A stretch of 32,705 nucleotides of DNA from NCBI GenBank assembly GCA_017449925.1, contig JAFSYO010000082.1:1-32705 (forward strand), in the 5' to 3' direction. Numbering within the stretch: position 1 is the first letter of the stretch; the number at the start of each line of letters is the position of its first letter. The stretch is from Stomatobaculum sp. (GTDB taxonomy: Bacteria; Bacillota_A; Clostridia; Lachnospirales; Lachnospiraceae). The translations under genes were made by a program, and so were the position numbers. The notes below the pieces were generated by a model. The model saw only the letters and a list, made by a program, of their open reading frames with translations. It did no database searches and was not told the DNA's origin. This document shows positions 1 to 7,856 of this stretch, piece after piece.

Positions 1-20
1 ATTTTGGTATTATTTCTGTT

Positions 21-80
21 TTTTTTCTCGTTATTTCTGCTTTTTACTCGTTATTCAAGTTTTTTACCCGGTTTACAGCG
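21..80. repeat. degenerate 20-bp tandem repeat beside trxB 3' end
   Basis: Three successive 20-base units (21-40, 41-60, 61-80) each begin with five or six T followed by a C-rich core; the first two share TCTCGTTATT/ACTCGTTATT and the third is more diverged and runs into the trxB stop codon. It may be slippage-derived sequence. On the minus strand it is A-rich, so it does not look like a terminator for trxB. Confidence 0.35.
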
Positions 81-993
81 AATTCAGATATCTTTCCGCG
101 CTGGTCACCGCATTTGCGCCATCGGCCGCGGCAGTAATGATCTGGCGCAGCTGCTTCGCGCGCACATCGCCCGCGGCAAAAATACCGGGGACGTTCGTCT
201 CGCAGGTCTCGTCCGCAATAATGTAGCCTTTTTCGTTCTTCTTGACGCAGTTGTAGATACCGGACTCAGGCTCAATGCCGACCGCGATGAAGAATCCGTC
301 GATCTCCAGCTCCTTCTCCTCTCCTGTCTTCACGTTCTTTACAAGAAGACGCTCCGCTTTCTGGCTTCCGCGGACTTCCGTGACCACGCTGTCCAGCACC
401 GTCTCGACGTTCGGGGATGCCAGGAGCTTATCCTGCAGGGATTTCGCCCCGCGGAATTCGTTTCTTCTGTGGATGATGTAGACCTTCGAGCAAAGTCTGG
501 AGAGGAAGATGGCATCCTCCAGGGCTACATCGCCCCCGCCCACCACTGCGGTCACCTTGTTCTTATAGAAAGCGCCGTCGCAGGTTGCGCAGTAGGAAAC
601 GCCCATGCCGCTGAACTCTGCCTCGCCCGGGACACCCAGCAGACTGTGATGCGCGCCGGAAGCGATGATCACTGTCTTCGCGGCGTACTCGCCTTCCTCG
701 CAGACAATGCGTTTGATGCCGTCCTCGCCGGGGATCAGCTCCTTCACGGAATCATTCACGAATTCCGCGCCCAGATTCTCCGCGTGCTCCCGGAACTTCA
801 TTGCCATATCAAAGCCATTGATGCCGGGAAGGCCGGGGTAATTATCCACCTCATAAGTGTTCACCACCTGGCCGCCGCTCATCATCTCCCGCTCGCTCAC
901 CAGAAGATCCAGCTTCGCCCGCACTCCATAGATCGCAGCCGACATTCCGGCGGGGCCGGAACCGATAATGATCAAGTCGTAGATTTTATCCAT
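73..993 (-). CDS. trxB: thioredoxin reductase (NADPH, FAD)
   Basis: Low-molecular-weight thioredoxin reductase, 306 aa, which passes electrons from NADPH through FAD to thioredoxin in the cytoplasm. The FAD-binding motif GSGPAGMSAA is at residues 11-20, the redox-active CATC at 135-138, the NADPH-binding GGGDVALEDA near 152-161 followed by HRRNEFRG, and the C-terminal FAD motif GIFAAGDVR. Length and motif order are those of a complete family member. The ATG at 993 is chosen because AAAGGAGA lies just upstream; an open frame continues further upstream but without family similarity. It follows the short-chain dehydrogenase by 11 bp and is the last gene of the run seen here. The glutaredoxin-like or ferredoxin-dependent subtypes are not excluded, but HRRxxFR favours NADPH use. 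Confidence 0.95.
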   Translation of the reverse strand: MDKIYDLIIIGSGPAGMSAAIYGVRAKLDLLVSEREMMSGGQVVNTYEVDNYPGLPGINGFDMAMKFREHAENLGAEFVNDSVKELIPGEDGIKRIVCEEGEYAAKTVIIASGAHHSLLGVPGEAEFSGMGVSYCATCDGAFYKNKVTAVVGGGDVALEDAIFLSRLCSKVYIIHRRNEFRGAKSLQDKLLASPNVETVLDSVVTEVRGSQKAERLLVKNVKTGEEKELEIDGFFIAVGIEPESGIYNCVKKNEKGYIIADETCETNVPGIFAAGDVRAKQLRQIITAAADGANAVTSAERYLNSL

Positions 994-1004
994 GATTTCT
1001 CCTT

Positions 1005-1769
1005 TCAGATCTCCCATCCGCCGGACACAGTCACGATCTGTCCGGTCAGGTATTCCGGTCCTTCCGCCAGCATAAAGATCACCTGGGCCGCTTCCTCCGC
1101 GGTACCGAAACGTCCCGCAGGAATCTCGTCCTCCAGGGCGGCCCGTTCCTCCGCCGACAGCCACCGGTTCATCTCTGTATCAATGGTCCCGGGAGCCACC
1201 GCGTTCACCTGGATGCGGGACGGCGCCAGTTCCTTTGCCAGAGCCCTGGTCAGGGCGTTAACGCCCCCCTTCGCCGCGGAATATGCTGCCTCGCAGGACG
1301 CGCCAGAAGATCCCCATACCGATGAAACATTGATGATCTTCCCGTGTCCCAGCGACAGCATTCTCGGCACTGCCAGCCGGATCATATAAAACACCGAAGA
1401 AAGATCCGTCCGGATCAGACGGTCCCATTCTTCCAGTGTCATGTCCTGGATCAGTCCGAGATAAGAAGTTCCCGCATTATTCACCAGCACGTCCGGCCCG
1501 GAACACGCGCCGCTTTCAAACGCTTCCCGGAACAGTCTCCCGCACTCCGCGGGATCTCCCAGATCCCCCGAAAAAAGAAAACAGCGGCTGCCCTTTTCTT
1601 CGGCCATCGCCGCAGTTTCCCTCAGGAGCTTCGCCCTGCTCCCGCAGCACAGCACCAGGTCATAGCCCGCTTCCGCGAACTTCAGAGCGGCGGCGCGGCC
1701 GATGCCCCCGGAGGCCCCGGTGACCAAAGCTGTCTTTCTGCCCGCATGTGCGGTTGTCATTTCACTCAT
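1005..1769 (-). CDS. short-chain dehydrogenase/reductase (FabG-like)
   Basis: NAD(P)-dependent oxidoreductase of the classical SDR family, about 250 aa. The Rossmann motif TGASGGIG is near residue 18, NNAGTSYLG in the middle, the catalytic Ser in INVSSVWG, and the YSAAKGG Tyr-Lys pair follows; the C-terminus EYLTGQIVTVSGGW is typical of FabG-like enzymes. The substrate cannot be told; 3-oxoacyl-ACP reductase is possible, but no fatty-acid synthesis genes are nearby. The ATG at 1769 overlaps the cupin stop as ATGA, though a second ATG at 1760 sits at a better distance from the AAGGGG ribosome site and may be the true start. Cupin and SDR are probably translationally coupled. Confidence 0.9.
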   Translation of the reverse strand: MSEMTTAHAGRKTALVTGASGGIGRAAALKFAEAGYDLVLCCGSRAKLLRETAAMAEEKGSRCFLFSGDLGDPAECGRLFREAFESGACSGPDVLVNNAGTSYLGLIQDMTLEEWDRLIRTDLSSVFYMIRLAVPRMLSLGHGKIINVSSVWGSSGASCEAAYSAAKGGVNALTRALAKELAPSRIQVNAVAPGTIDTEMNRWLSAEERAALEDEIPAGRFGTAEEAAQVIFMLAEGPEYLTGQIVTVSGGWEI

Positions 1770-2104
1770 CCCCTTGTCTGGAACGGGACCACAGCGAAGA
1801 ACTTCAGGTCCTTACCGGAATTGTTGATGACGGAGTGGTAGCTGCCCTCGGGGCAGTAGTGCATCATTCCCGCCTTGACAGATATCAACGTCTCGCCGTC
1901 CTTCACAGTCCCCTCGCCTTCCAGGAAGTAAATGATCTCGCTGCTTCCCTCATGCTGATGATAGCCCACGGAACCTCCGTCCGGAATCTTCATCAGGAGG
2001 ATCCTGTTCAGATCGTCCTCTATCTTCTTCATCCAGACGAACTTCTCGCCGCCCTTGAAGTTCTCTACTTTCGTCCATTCCATGTCTTCGTATTTCTGTA
2101 CCAT
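1766..2104 (-). CDS. small single-domain cupin protein
   Basis: A 112-residue protein that is essentially one cupin barrel. The metal-binding motif 1 is visible as GYHQHEGSSEIIYFLEGEG and motif 2 as MMHYCPEGSYHSVINNSG, with the expected His and Glu ligands. Stand-alone cupins of this size are sugar-phosphate isomerase-like, dioxygenase-like or ligand sensors; nothing here selects among them. The ATG at 2104 follows AAAGGAGATTCTTT; upstream methionines in the same frame lie in the leader. Its stop overlaps the start of the dehydrogenase gene, which argues for linked expression and perhaps a shared substrate. Confidence 0.85.
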   Translation of the reverse strand: MVQKYEDMEWTKVENFKGGEKFVWMKKIEDDLNRILLMKIPDGGSVGYHQHEGSSEIIYFLEGEGTVKDGETLISVKAGMMHYCPEGSYHSVINNSGKDLKFFAVVPFQTRG

Positions 2105-2187
2105 AAAGAATCTCCTTTCCATGAAACAAACCGGTTCCCCGGCCATCGCCCTTTATTACCTCGTGCCGGTCCCCCGGCCAACGTTTA

Positions 2188-2472
2188 TCAGTACCCCGTA
2201 CTTATCACCCGGAAAGATTTCTCCCCTGGAACAGCGGGGATGCGCCGGGGGTTGGAGGAATCGATGTGGATCCAGCGCGTCTCCTTGAGGCGGGTCACCA
2301 GGTCCTTGATGGCGAAGGGATTCCCCTGCACCTCCATGGTGACGCTGCCATCGTCCTCATTCATCACGAAGCCGGTCAGATTCAGATTCTTCGCCGTGTA
2401 ATAGGCGGTGTAGCGGAATCCGACCCCCTGCACGCGTCCGACAAAGTTATATCGCATTCTGACAGTATCCAT
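2188..2472 (-). CDS. acyP: acylphosphatase
   Basis: Acylphosphatase, 94 aa, which hydrolyses carboxyl-phosphate bonds such as acetyl phosphate or carbamoyl phosphate. The phosphate-binding loop GRVQGVGFRYTA with the catalytic Arg is at residues 12-23, and GFVMNEDDGSVTMEVQG holds the catalytic Asn. Length is normal for the family. Start ATG follows CCAGGAGATTTT. It sits 32 bp after the radical SAM gene and 83 bp before the cupin gene on the same strand, so a common transcript is plausible but not proven. Confidence 0.93.
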   Translation of the reverse strand: MDTVRMRYNFVGRVQGVGFRYTAYYTAKNLNLTGFVMNEDDGSVTMEVQGNPFAIKDLVTRLKETRWIHIDSSNPRRIPAVPGEKSFRVISTGY

Positions 2473-2504
2473 AAAATCTCCTGGCAGTTATCATCTGCCG
2501 GTCC

Positions 2505-3377
2505 TTACAAATCAAACAAGCTCAGCTGCTCGCCCGCTTCCCTGTCGACAAAAGCGTGAAGCCAGGTAAAGATGCGTCCTGCGTCGTCTTCAATATGGTA
2601 ATTTGTGCAGGTCCTGTGGATGTATCCCATCAATTCCTCTTTTGACAAAGAGACCAGTTCGTTCTCCTGCCCGAAAGTCTCGGAGTATTTCTCCTTCATG
2701 CCGGGGAACCGCTCCTCCAGCGCGCTGTAGAAGCGCTCACGCTCAGAGACGCGGTACATAAAGCTCAGACCGTAGGTCTGGATGCCGTAGACCCCCGCCC
2801 CGACGCAGGCCTCCAGCAGGGCCCGTAGATTCTCCTGGGTGTCATTGATCATCGGCAGCAGCGGCGTGAGCCGCACCACCGTCGGAATGCCGGCTTCCTT
2901 CAGGCTGTTCAGCAGGCGGATCCGCTCCGCCGTGCTGCAGGATCCAGGCTCCAGCTTTTCCCTCATAGCTTCATCCGCCGCGCTCAGCGTGACCTGCACG
3001 ATGCAGCGGGACTTGCGGTTGATGCTCTTTAACAGATCCAGATCTCTGAGCAACAGGGGCGACCTCGTCTGGATCGTCACGCCAAAGCCGTAGCGGTCGA
3101 TGATCTCAAGGCAGTTCCGCATGAGACGGAGCTCCTCTTCCTCCGGCGGATAGGGATCGCACATCCCTCCGGCCGCGATCATGCACTTGCTCCGTTTTCT
3201 GCGAAGCGTCATCTCCAGGAGCTCCGGCGCATTGATCTTCGCCTCCGGCCCTCCCGGATCATTTTTTCTTCGGCTGTCCGTAAAACGCGCGTCCCGGAAC
3301 CCCCCGTCATCGCACCCGCGGTACGGGTTCATTCCGTTCTGCGTGGACAGAATCGTTTTCGCTTCTTTTCTCAGCAT
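2505..3377 (-). CDS. SPL-family radical SAM protein lacking the cluster motif
   Basis: A 290-residue protein clearly homologous to the spore photoproduct lyase-like (SPL/Rv2578c-type) radical SAM proteins of clostridia: NPYRGC, INAPELLEMTLRRKR, CDPYPPEEEELRLMRNCLE, FGVTIQTRSPLLLRDLDLL, VQVTLSAADE, RLTPLLPMINDTQENLR and the C-terminal EQLSLFD all fit. The family normally has a CX3CX2C motif after NPYRG that holds the [4Fe-4S] cluster; here the codons at 3291-3314 read C-D-D-G-G-F-R-D, leaving only the first Cys (residue 22). The following 20 residues also differ from the usual family pattern until similarity resumes at INAPELL. Start ATG 3377 follows GAAGGTGG. Either a catalytically dead paralogue, a diverged one, or a locally damaged gene. 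Confidence 0.85.
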   Translation of the reverse strand: MLRKEAKTILSTQNGMNPYRGCDDGGFRDARFTDSRRKNDPGGPEAKINAPELLEMTLRRKRSKCMIAAGGMCDPYPPEEEELRLMRNCLEIIDRYGFGVTIQTRSPLLLRDLDLLKSINRKSRCIVQVTLSAADEAMREKLEPGSCSTAERIRLLNSLKEAGIPTVVRLTPLLPMINDTQENLRALLEACVGAGVYGIQTYGLSFMYRVSERERFYSALEERFPGMKEKYSETFGQENELVSLSKEELMGYIHRTCTNYHIEDDAGRIFTWLHAFVDREAGEQLSLFDL

Positions 3378-3421
3378 ACGGCGCCACCTTCACAGACCGA
3401 AATCTAAACTCTCACCCGTCC

Positions 3422-3451
3422 ATCATACCACAAAAAATGATATTATGTAAA
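3422..3451 (-). promoter_or_regulatory. promoter upstream of the radical SAM gene run
   Basis: On the minus strand TTTACA (3451-3446) is followed after 18 bp by TATGAT (3427-3422), preceded by TGG as an extended -10. It lies about 45 bp before the radical SAM start codon and could drive the run through acyP, cupin, dehydrogenase and trxB. Confidence 0.5.
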
Positions 3452-3499
3452 TCTTCGTATCTGCTCTGCGGCAACCTTCCTCCCGCTGCTCGGAAGCTT

Positions 3500-4774
3500 T
3501 TACTTTAATACCTGCACCAGAATTCCGCCGAGGGTCAGCATCAGGGCGCCGCAGGAGCGTAGGACGATCTGCGCGAAGGGGAGCAGTTCCATACGCTCGG
3601 CACTGCTCAGCACTGCCACGTTGCCGGAACCGCCCATGTTAGTTGTGCACATGCCGGCGGCGATGGCGGATTCCAGGGGATAGAAACCCATGAATTTCGC
3701 CCCGATAAAACCGGCGGTCAAGGTGACGGTCAGGACGCCTGCCACCACCGTCAGGAGGTACCAGAGGGTCATGGTGTGCATGATGGTGTTCAGGTCAATG
3801 AGGGTCAGGCCGATGCCGGTCAGCGCGGCGGCGGTCATGCTGTGGATGCAGAAGTAGCCCCACTCCCGGGCGTCATCCTCCAGCTCCTCCGAAAGAATGC
3901 CGGCGCTCTTCACCGCCACCACCATGACGATCATCCAGGCGTAGGTCGGGATGATGCGGACAAAGTGATGACACAGTGCGCTGGCGGAGTAAAAGACCAT
4001 GGTGATGATCAGCCCGGTACCGAGACTCGCAAAAGTGGGCTTCATCGGCGGACGTGCCGCCGGCGGCTTGCCGTCGTTCACAAGCCGGCCGTCCCCGGAA
4101 AGCTCCGGCCTTTTCTTCCCAAGGGCATTGGCCAGAGCACCCAGAATAATGGCCACAATGTTGCCCAGCACCGTCGCCGGGGCGATGCGGGTCAGAATAT
4201 CGCCCGCGTTCTGCCCCAGGGCCTGGGAATACATGGCGGAAAGCGGCACTGCTCCTGCGGTCATCCCCCCGCTGGTCATGGGGATCGCGATGTAAAGAAT
4301 GCCCTCGGAAAACTTCATTCCGCCCGCCATGCCCATCAGCGCCACCACCAGCACGCCGGCGGCGATGGAGATGAGGGAGGTCGGAAGGATCTTCACCGAA
4401 GCCCGGATCAGAAGATCGCGGTCGATATTGAATAAACTGCCGGTGATCAGCGCGGCGATATAGAACACAAGGAAGTCCTGCTCGTTCACAAAGCCGTCCA
4501 TCAGCTGAAGCGTGTCCTCCGGAATGACTCCGGCGGCCGCCAGCACCGCGCCGCCCAGGATGCAGATGACGGACCCTCCCAGGAAGGTCCTCACCACCGG
4601 CACCGTCTTCCCGACCCAGTTCAGTCCCTCGCCGAGTACCAGGAGTACCAGAAAACCACCCACCATTCCTTTCGGAATACAGTGGGTGTACATTCCCGCG
4701 AAGGTCAGGAGAAGCACCCCCAGATAAAGCGGGAGGGGCATCCCGGCAACATTATTTTTCGTCATTGTGACCAC
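3500..4774 (-). CDS. 2-hydroxycarboxylate transporter (2HCT family)
   Basis: Integral membrane secondary transporter of 424 aa with about eleven hydrophobic segments, belonging to the CitS/CimH/MaeN (2HCT) family that moves citrate, malate or related hydroxycarboxylates with sodium or protons. Two GGxxG re-entrant loop motifs characteristic of the family are seen: TSGGMTAGAVPLS in the first half and NMGGSGNVAVLSSAERMELLPFAQI in the second (as shorter parts GGSGNVAVLS and RMELLPFAQI). Substrate cannot be assigned. The GTG at 4774 is preferred because GGAAGG precedes it at proper distance; an ATG at 4765 is the alternative. It diverges from the LD-carboxypeptidase gene; no citrate lyase or malic enzyme genes are nearby. 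Confidence 0.88.
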   Translation of the reverse strand: MVTMTKNNVAGMPLPLYLGVLLLTFAGMYTHCIPKGMVGGFLVLLVLGEGLNWVGKTVPVVRTFLGGSVICILGGAVLAAAGVIPEDTLQLMDGFVNEQDFLVFYIAALITGSLFNIDRDLLIRASVKILPTSLISIAAGVLVVALMGMAGGMKFSEGILYIAIPMTSGGMTAGAVPLSAMYSQALGQNAGDILTRIAPATVLGNIVAIILGALANALGKKRPELSGDGRLVNDGKPPAARPPMKPTFASLGTGLIITMVFYSASALCHHFVRIIPTYAWMIVMVVAVKSAGILSEELEDDAREWGYFCIHSMTAAALTGIGLTLIDLNTIMHTMTLWYLLTVVAGVLTVTLTAGFIGAKFMGFYPLESAIAAGMCTTNMGGSGNVAVLSSAERMELLPFAQIVLRSCGALMLTLGGILVQVLK

Positions 4775-4787
4775 AAACTTCCTTCCG

Positions 4788-4796
4788 TGATATACT
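4788..4796 (+). promoter_or_regulatory. extended -10 for the LD-carboxypeptidase gene
   Basis: TGATATACT (extended -10 TGn plus TATACT) lies about 40 bp upstream of the start codon at 4837; no good -35 is visible, as is common for extended -10 promoters. Confidence 0.35.
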
Positions 4797-4836
4797 ATCG
4801 TTACTGAACCAAAGATTTTTGAAAGAAAGGCACGTT

Positions 4837-5865
4837 ATGAGATATCCTGCGAATTTACCCGAAAACGGCACCATTGGCTTCATCGCCCCCTCCTTCGCCT
4901 GCACCACAGAGCCCTACCGCTCCTGCTTTGAGCGGGCGCTCCCCATTCTGGAGGAATCAGGCTTTAAAGAGAAGCTGGGTCCCAACTGCTGGTCCGATAA
5001 CGGCATTGGCATCAGCAACACGCCCGAAGCCTGCGGCGAAGAGGTGAACCAGTTTTTCACGGATCCGGAGGTGGACGCCATCATTTCCTGCGGCGGCGGC
5101 GAGCTGATGAACACCATTCTTGACCACGTAGATTTCGACCTGCTCCGGAAAGCGCCGCCGAAGTGGTTCATGGGCTTTTCCGACAACACGAACCTGACCT
5201 TCCTGCTGGCCACTCTGTGCGACACCGCCTCTATTTACGGCCCCAACATTTACAGCTTCGGCATGGAGCCCTGGCACCCGGTATTGACGGACGCCATGGA
5301 ACTGCTGATGGGGGACCGGGACACAATAAATTCCTACGGCTCCTGGGAGATCGAAAGCCTGAAGGACGAAGAGAACCCCTTTGAACCCTACAATACCACC
5401 GAGCCTTCCATCCTTGTGCCGTGGCCCGAGGACATGGGCGATGTCTCCCTTTCCGGGCGTCTTCTAGGCGGCTGCCTCGACGTCCTGAACATGCTGGGCG
5501 GCACCTGCTATGACAAAGTCCCGGAATTCCTGGAGCGCTACAAAGAGGACGGCGTCCTGTGGTTTTTCGAGTCCTGCGACCTGAACGTCATGGACATCAC
5601 CCGGGCGCTCTGGCACCTGGAGCACTGCGGATGGTTCGCCAACGCCAAAGGCTTCGTCTTCGGACGCCCGCTGCACTTCGGCGAAGAGCTCATGGGCCTC
5701 GACCAGTACGATGCCGTCATCAACGTCCTCGGGAAATATGAGGTCCCCATCCTGATGGACGCGGACCTCGGACATCTGCCGCCTTCCATGCCCATGATGG
5801 TAGGCGCCTACACGGAACTTTTCCGCCACGAAAACGAGCTGACGTTTAAATTTTATAAGCGTTGA
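4837..5865 (+). CDS. S66 family LD-carboxypeptidase / MccF-like serine peptidase
   Basis: A cytoplasmic serine peptidase of 342 aa in family S66, which includes LD-carboxypeptidase A of peptidoglycan recycling and MccF, the microcin C7 immunity peptidase. The nucleophile is Ser115 in GFSDNT, the general base pair is Glu245 in FFESCD and His313 in LGHLPPSMP; APSF near residue 17 and the ISCGGGE oxyanion-region motif (83-89) also fit. Start ATG 4837 is chosen because AGAAAGG precedes it; the frame opens 18 bp earlier without a ribosome site. No signal peptide. It could trim muropeptides or inactivate peptide-nucleotide antibiotics; sequence alone does not separate these. Its stop codon abuts the stop of the convergent hydratase gene. 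Confidence 0.9.
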   Translation: MRYPANLPENGTIGFIAPSFACTTEPYRSCFERALPILEESGFKEKLGPNCWSDNGIGISNTPEACGEEVNQFFTDPEVDAIISCGGGELMNTILDHVDFDLLRKAPPKWFMGFSDNTNLTFLLATLCDTASIYGPNIYSFGMEPWHPVLTDAMELLMGDRDTINSYGSWEIESLKDEENPFEPYNTTEPSILVPWPEDMGDVSLSGRLLGGCLDVLNMLGGTCYDKVPEFLERYKEDGVLWFFESCDLNVMDITRALWHLEHCGWFANAKGFVFGRPLHFGEELMGLDQYDAVINVLGKYEVPILMDADLGHLPPSMPMMVGAYTELFRHENELTFKFYKR

Positions 5866-6663
5866 TCAGCTGAACCTCAAAGTGATCCCCGGGAATCCAT
5901 CGGTGTAGAGCGTGAACACGTCCCCGGCTTCCACATTCTCCGTTGCGAGGAAGGCGCCGGAGAGGATGATGTCGCCGCGCTTCAGGCCGACATTGACCCG
6001 GGCCAGCTCGTTGACCAGCCAGGTCACGCCGATCACGGGATTCCCCATGGCTTCGACTCCGGCGGCACTTCCTATCACCACACCGTTCCGCTCCATGACC
6101 ATACCGATGAGCCTCGGATTGATCTCATCCAGATGCTTCGGCTTGCTGCCAAGCATAAACCGCGCCGCGCCGGCATTGTCCGCTATGGAATCCAGGAAAG
6201 TCAGCTCCTCCGGGGGCTCAACGCGGCTGTCGCAGATCTCAAAGCAGGGCAGCACCCAGGACGTGGCATTGTACACCTCAGCGATGGTGACGCCCGGCCC
6301 CTTCAGTTCCTCGCCCATAATAAAAGCCAGCTCGCCTTCCACCCGGGGGTGATGCAGCCTGCTCCGCCTGATTACATCGCCCTCGTTCACTAAAGAAGAA
6401 TTCAGAAGGCAGCCGAAATCCGGCTCCTCTGTTTTGAGAGCCCGCATCAGATCTTCATTTGTGGCGCCGAGCTTTCTGCCGATGACGCGGCCCCGCCCGG
6501 TGACCCGGAGCTTCACTCCCATTTCCTGGATCTTGTAAGCGTCATGGATGTTCATATCCGGATAACGCTCCGTAGGTCTTTTAATCGGCGTCGCTGTCCG
6601 CTCTGCCTCGTAGAGCATCTCCGCGATCTCCATCTGCTCTTCATATCTGAGATTCCCGATCAT
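5866..6663 (-). CDS. 2-keto-4-pentenoate hydratase family protein
   Basis: A 265-residue member of the MhpD/DmpE/DmpH family, metal-dependent enzymes that hydrate 2-hydroxypenta-2,4-dienoate or decarboxylate 4-oxalocrotonate in meta-cleavage pathways. Visible family elements are GRKLGATNEDL, the metal-binding EGELAFIMG, LPCFEICDSR, the SIADNAGAARF loop and EAMGNPVIGVTWLVN. A strong AAGGAGG precedes the ATG. It starts 16 bp after the SGNH protein gene on the same strand and ends stop-to-stop against the LD-carboxypeptidase gene, sharing the palindrome TGATCA. No other aromatic catabolism genes occur here, so the substrate may be a different unsaturated keto acid. Confidence 0.88.
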   Translation of the reverse strand: MIGNLRYEEQMEIAEMLYEAERTATPIKRPTERYPDMNIHDAYKIQEMGVKLRVTGRGRVIGRKLGATNEDLMRALKTEEPDFGCLLNSSLVNEGDVIRRSRLHHPRVEGELAFIMGEELKGPGVTIAEVYNATSWVLPCFEICDSRVEPPEELTFLDSIADNAGAARFMLGSKPKHLDEINPRLIGMVMERNGVVIGSAAGVEAMGNPVIGVTWLVNELARVNVGLKRGDIILSGAFLATENVEAGDVFTLYTDGFPGITLRFS

Positions 6664-6679
6664 CTGCCTTCCTCCTTTT

Positions 6680-7777
6680 TTACTGTTGCTGCAGCGCTGC
6701 CACCGCTGCTGTATCTACATTCAAGTATCCGCCGCGAAGCTCCGCCCACTGCGGATAATCCGCGTTCCAGGAAGCGTACGCCGGATCTTGCCGGCGGTCC
6801 GGAAGCGAGCACTCGTCCCGAAGCCGCGCCGAAATGAGCCGCGTTACCTTCATGCTCCCCAGACTGTCAAAATGCAGGAAGTCCCGGTAGTCCGCCTCCG
6901 GGTCCAGCCCGGCTGCAGCCTTTTCCACTGTCAGGTCCCAGATCCGGAAACCTTTCTCCGAAAGGACCCTTTGGAGCCAGGTCTTTCTTCCGGCCTCCTC
7001 CTCCGATTCGAACCAGACCGGCTGGAACAGGAACACCACTTCCGCCCCCTTCCCCTGAAGCTTCACCGCCTCAGAAAGAAGCCTGTCCAGGTTCTTCTGC
7101 TCTGTCCCTTCCAGAGCCGTCTCCTTTTCCGTCCCCTCCGTCATGACCGACACATCAAAGGGCTCGCCGCCCTCCTTCTGCAGATGCTGATACCCGTAGT
7201 TCAGGTCCCGTACCGCGTTATCAAAGCGGGCCAGTTCCGCTTTCGTCATGTGATAGCGCGCCAGGTCGAAATTGTAGTAGATCTCCTGCCGCAGCCCCAG
7301 ACCGTAATCCTGACAGATCTCATGGATCAGCTCCGCGCGGTTCTTCGACCACCGCATGCTGTCCACATTGTAGCGGATGTTCAGGTTCCGGTCGCCGCCG
7401 TTCCACTCCTCCTGCCCCGCGTAATGAGCCCGGATAAAAGGCATGAGGTCGATCACCCAGACCTTCGGGGACTGATACTTCCTGATCTCCCGGATAGTAT
7501 AGGGCAGCGTCCCCTCGAACTGCATGTTGGTGGCCGCCACCGCGGAGGCGATGCCCTCCTCGTTCCAGACCTCCATCGGCATATAGGAAGTGAAGGTAGA
7601 GCTGGTGCCGATGATCACCGCGTCCAAGCTCTGCTTCGGCAGCCCGTAGAACCGCATCATCCGGTCATATCCGCGGTGTATGTAGGAAAGCTGGACCAGG
7701 AGGAACATGAACAGAAGTCCTCCGGCCAGGACGCGGGCGATGACGCCGGCCCAGGATGTTTTCTTATCGAGTTCCAA
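6680..7777 (-). CDS. SGNH-like protein paired with MBOAT (AlgX/DltD-like)
   Basis: A 365-residue protein with an N-terminal membrane anchor (about residues 13-31) and an extracytoplasmic domain. IIGTSSTF near 56-61 resembles the SGNH nucleophile block and DFLHFDSLGS near 300 resembles the C-terminal Asp-x-x-His block. Such proteins accompany MBOAT acyltransferases and complete transfer of acyl groups to cell-surface polymers. It lies 79 bp downstream of the MBOAT gene, same strand. The start is a TTG at 7777 with GGAG ten bases upstream; no better ATG precedes the anchor. Assignment to an acetyl transferase role is by context and motifs; the acceptor polymer is unknown. Confidence 0.75.
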   Translation of the reverse strand: MELDKKTSWAGVIARVLAGGLLFMFLLVQLSYIHRGYDRMMRFYGLPKQSLDAVIIGTSSTFTSYMPMEVWNEEGIASAVAATNMQFEGTLPYTIREIRKYQSPKVWVIDLMPFIRAHYAGQEEWNGGDRNLNIRYNVDSMRWSKNRAELIHEICQDYGLGLRQEIYYNFDLARYHMTKAELARFDNAVRDLNYGYQHLQKEGGEPFDVSVMTEGTEKETALEGTEQKNLDRLLSEAVKLQGKGAEVVFLFQPVWFESEEEAGRKTWLQRVLSEKGFRIWDLTVEKAAAGLDPEADYRDFLHFDSLGSMKVTRLISARLRDECSLPDRRQDPAYASWNADYPQWAELRGGYLNVDTAAVAALQQQ

Positions 7778-7856
7778 TAATCGTTATCTCCGTTTCTTTC
7801 ATAGTATCAAAACTTCTCGCACCACACGTTATCAGAAATGTATGGACCGCAGATTA

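Noticed and set aside
4..1389. 461-codon plus-strand open frame
   Set aside because: It runs antisense over thioredoxin reductase and the dehydrogenase, has no ribosome site, and its translation has the Arg/His-rich composition of a GC-driven shadow frame.
7003..7014. tRNA-like T-arm sequence (GATTCGAACC)
   Set aside because: It lies in the coding sequence of the SGNH-like protein and no acceptor, D or anticodon arms can be folded around it.
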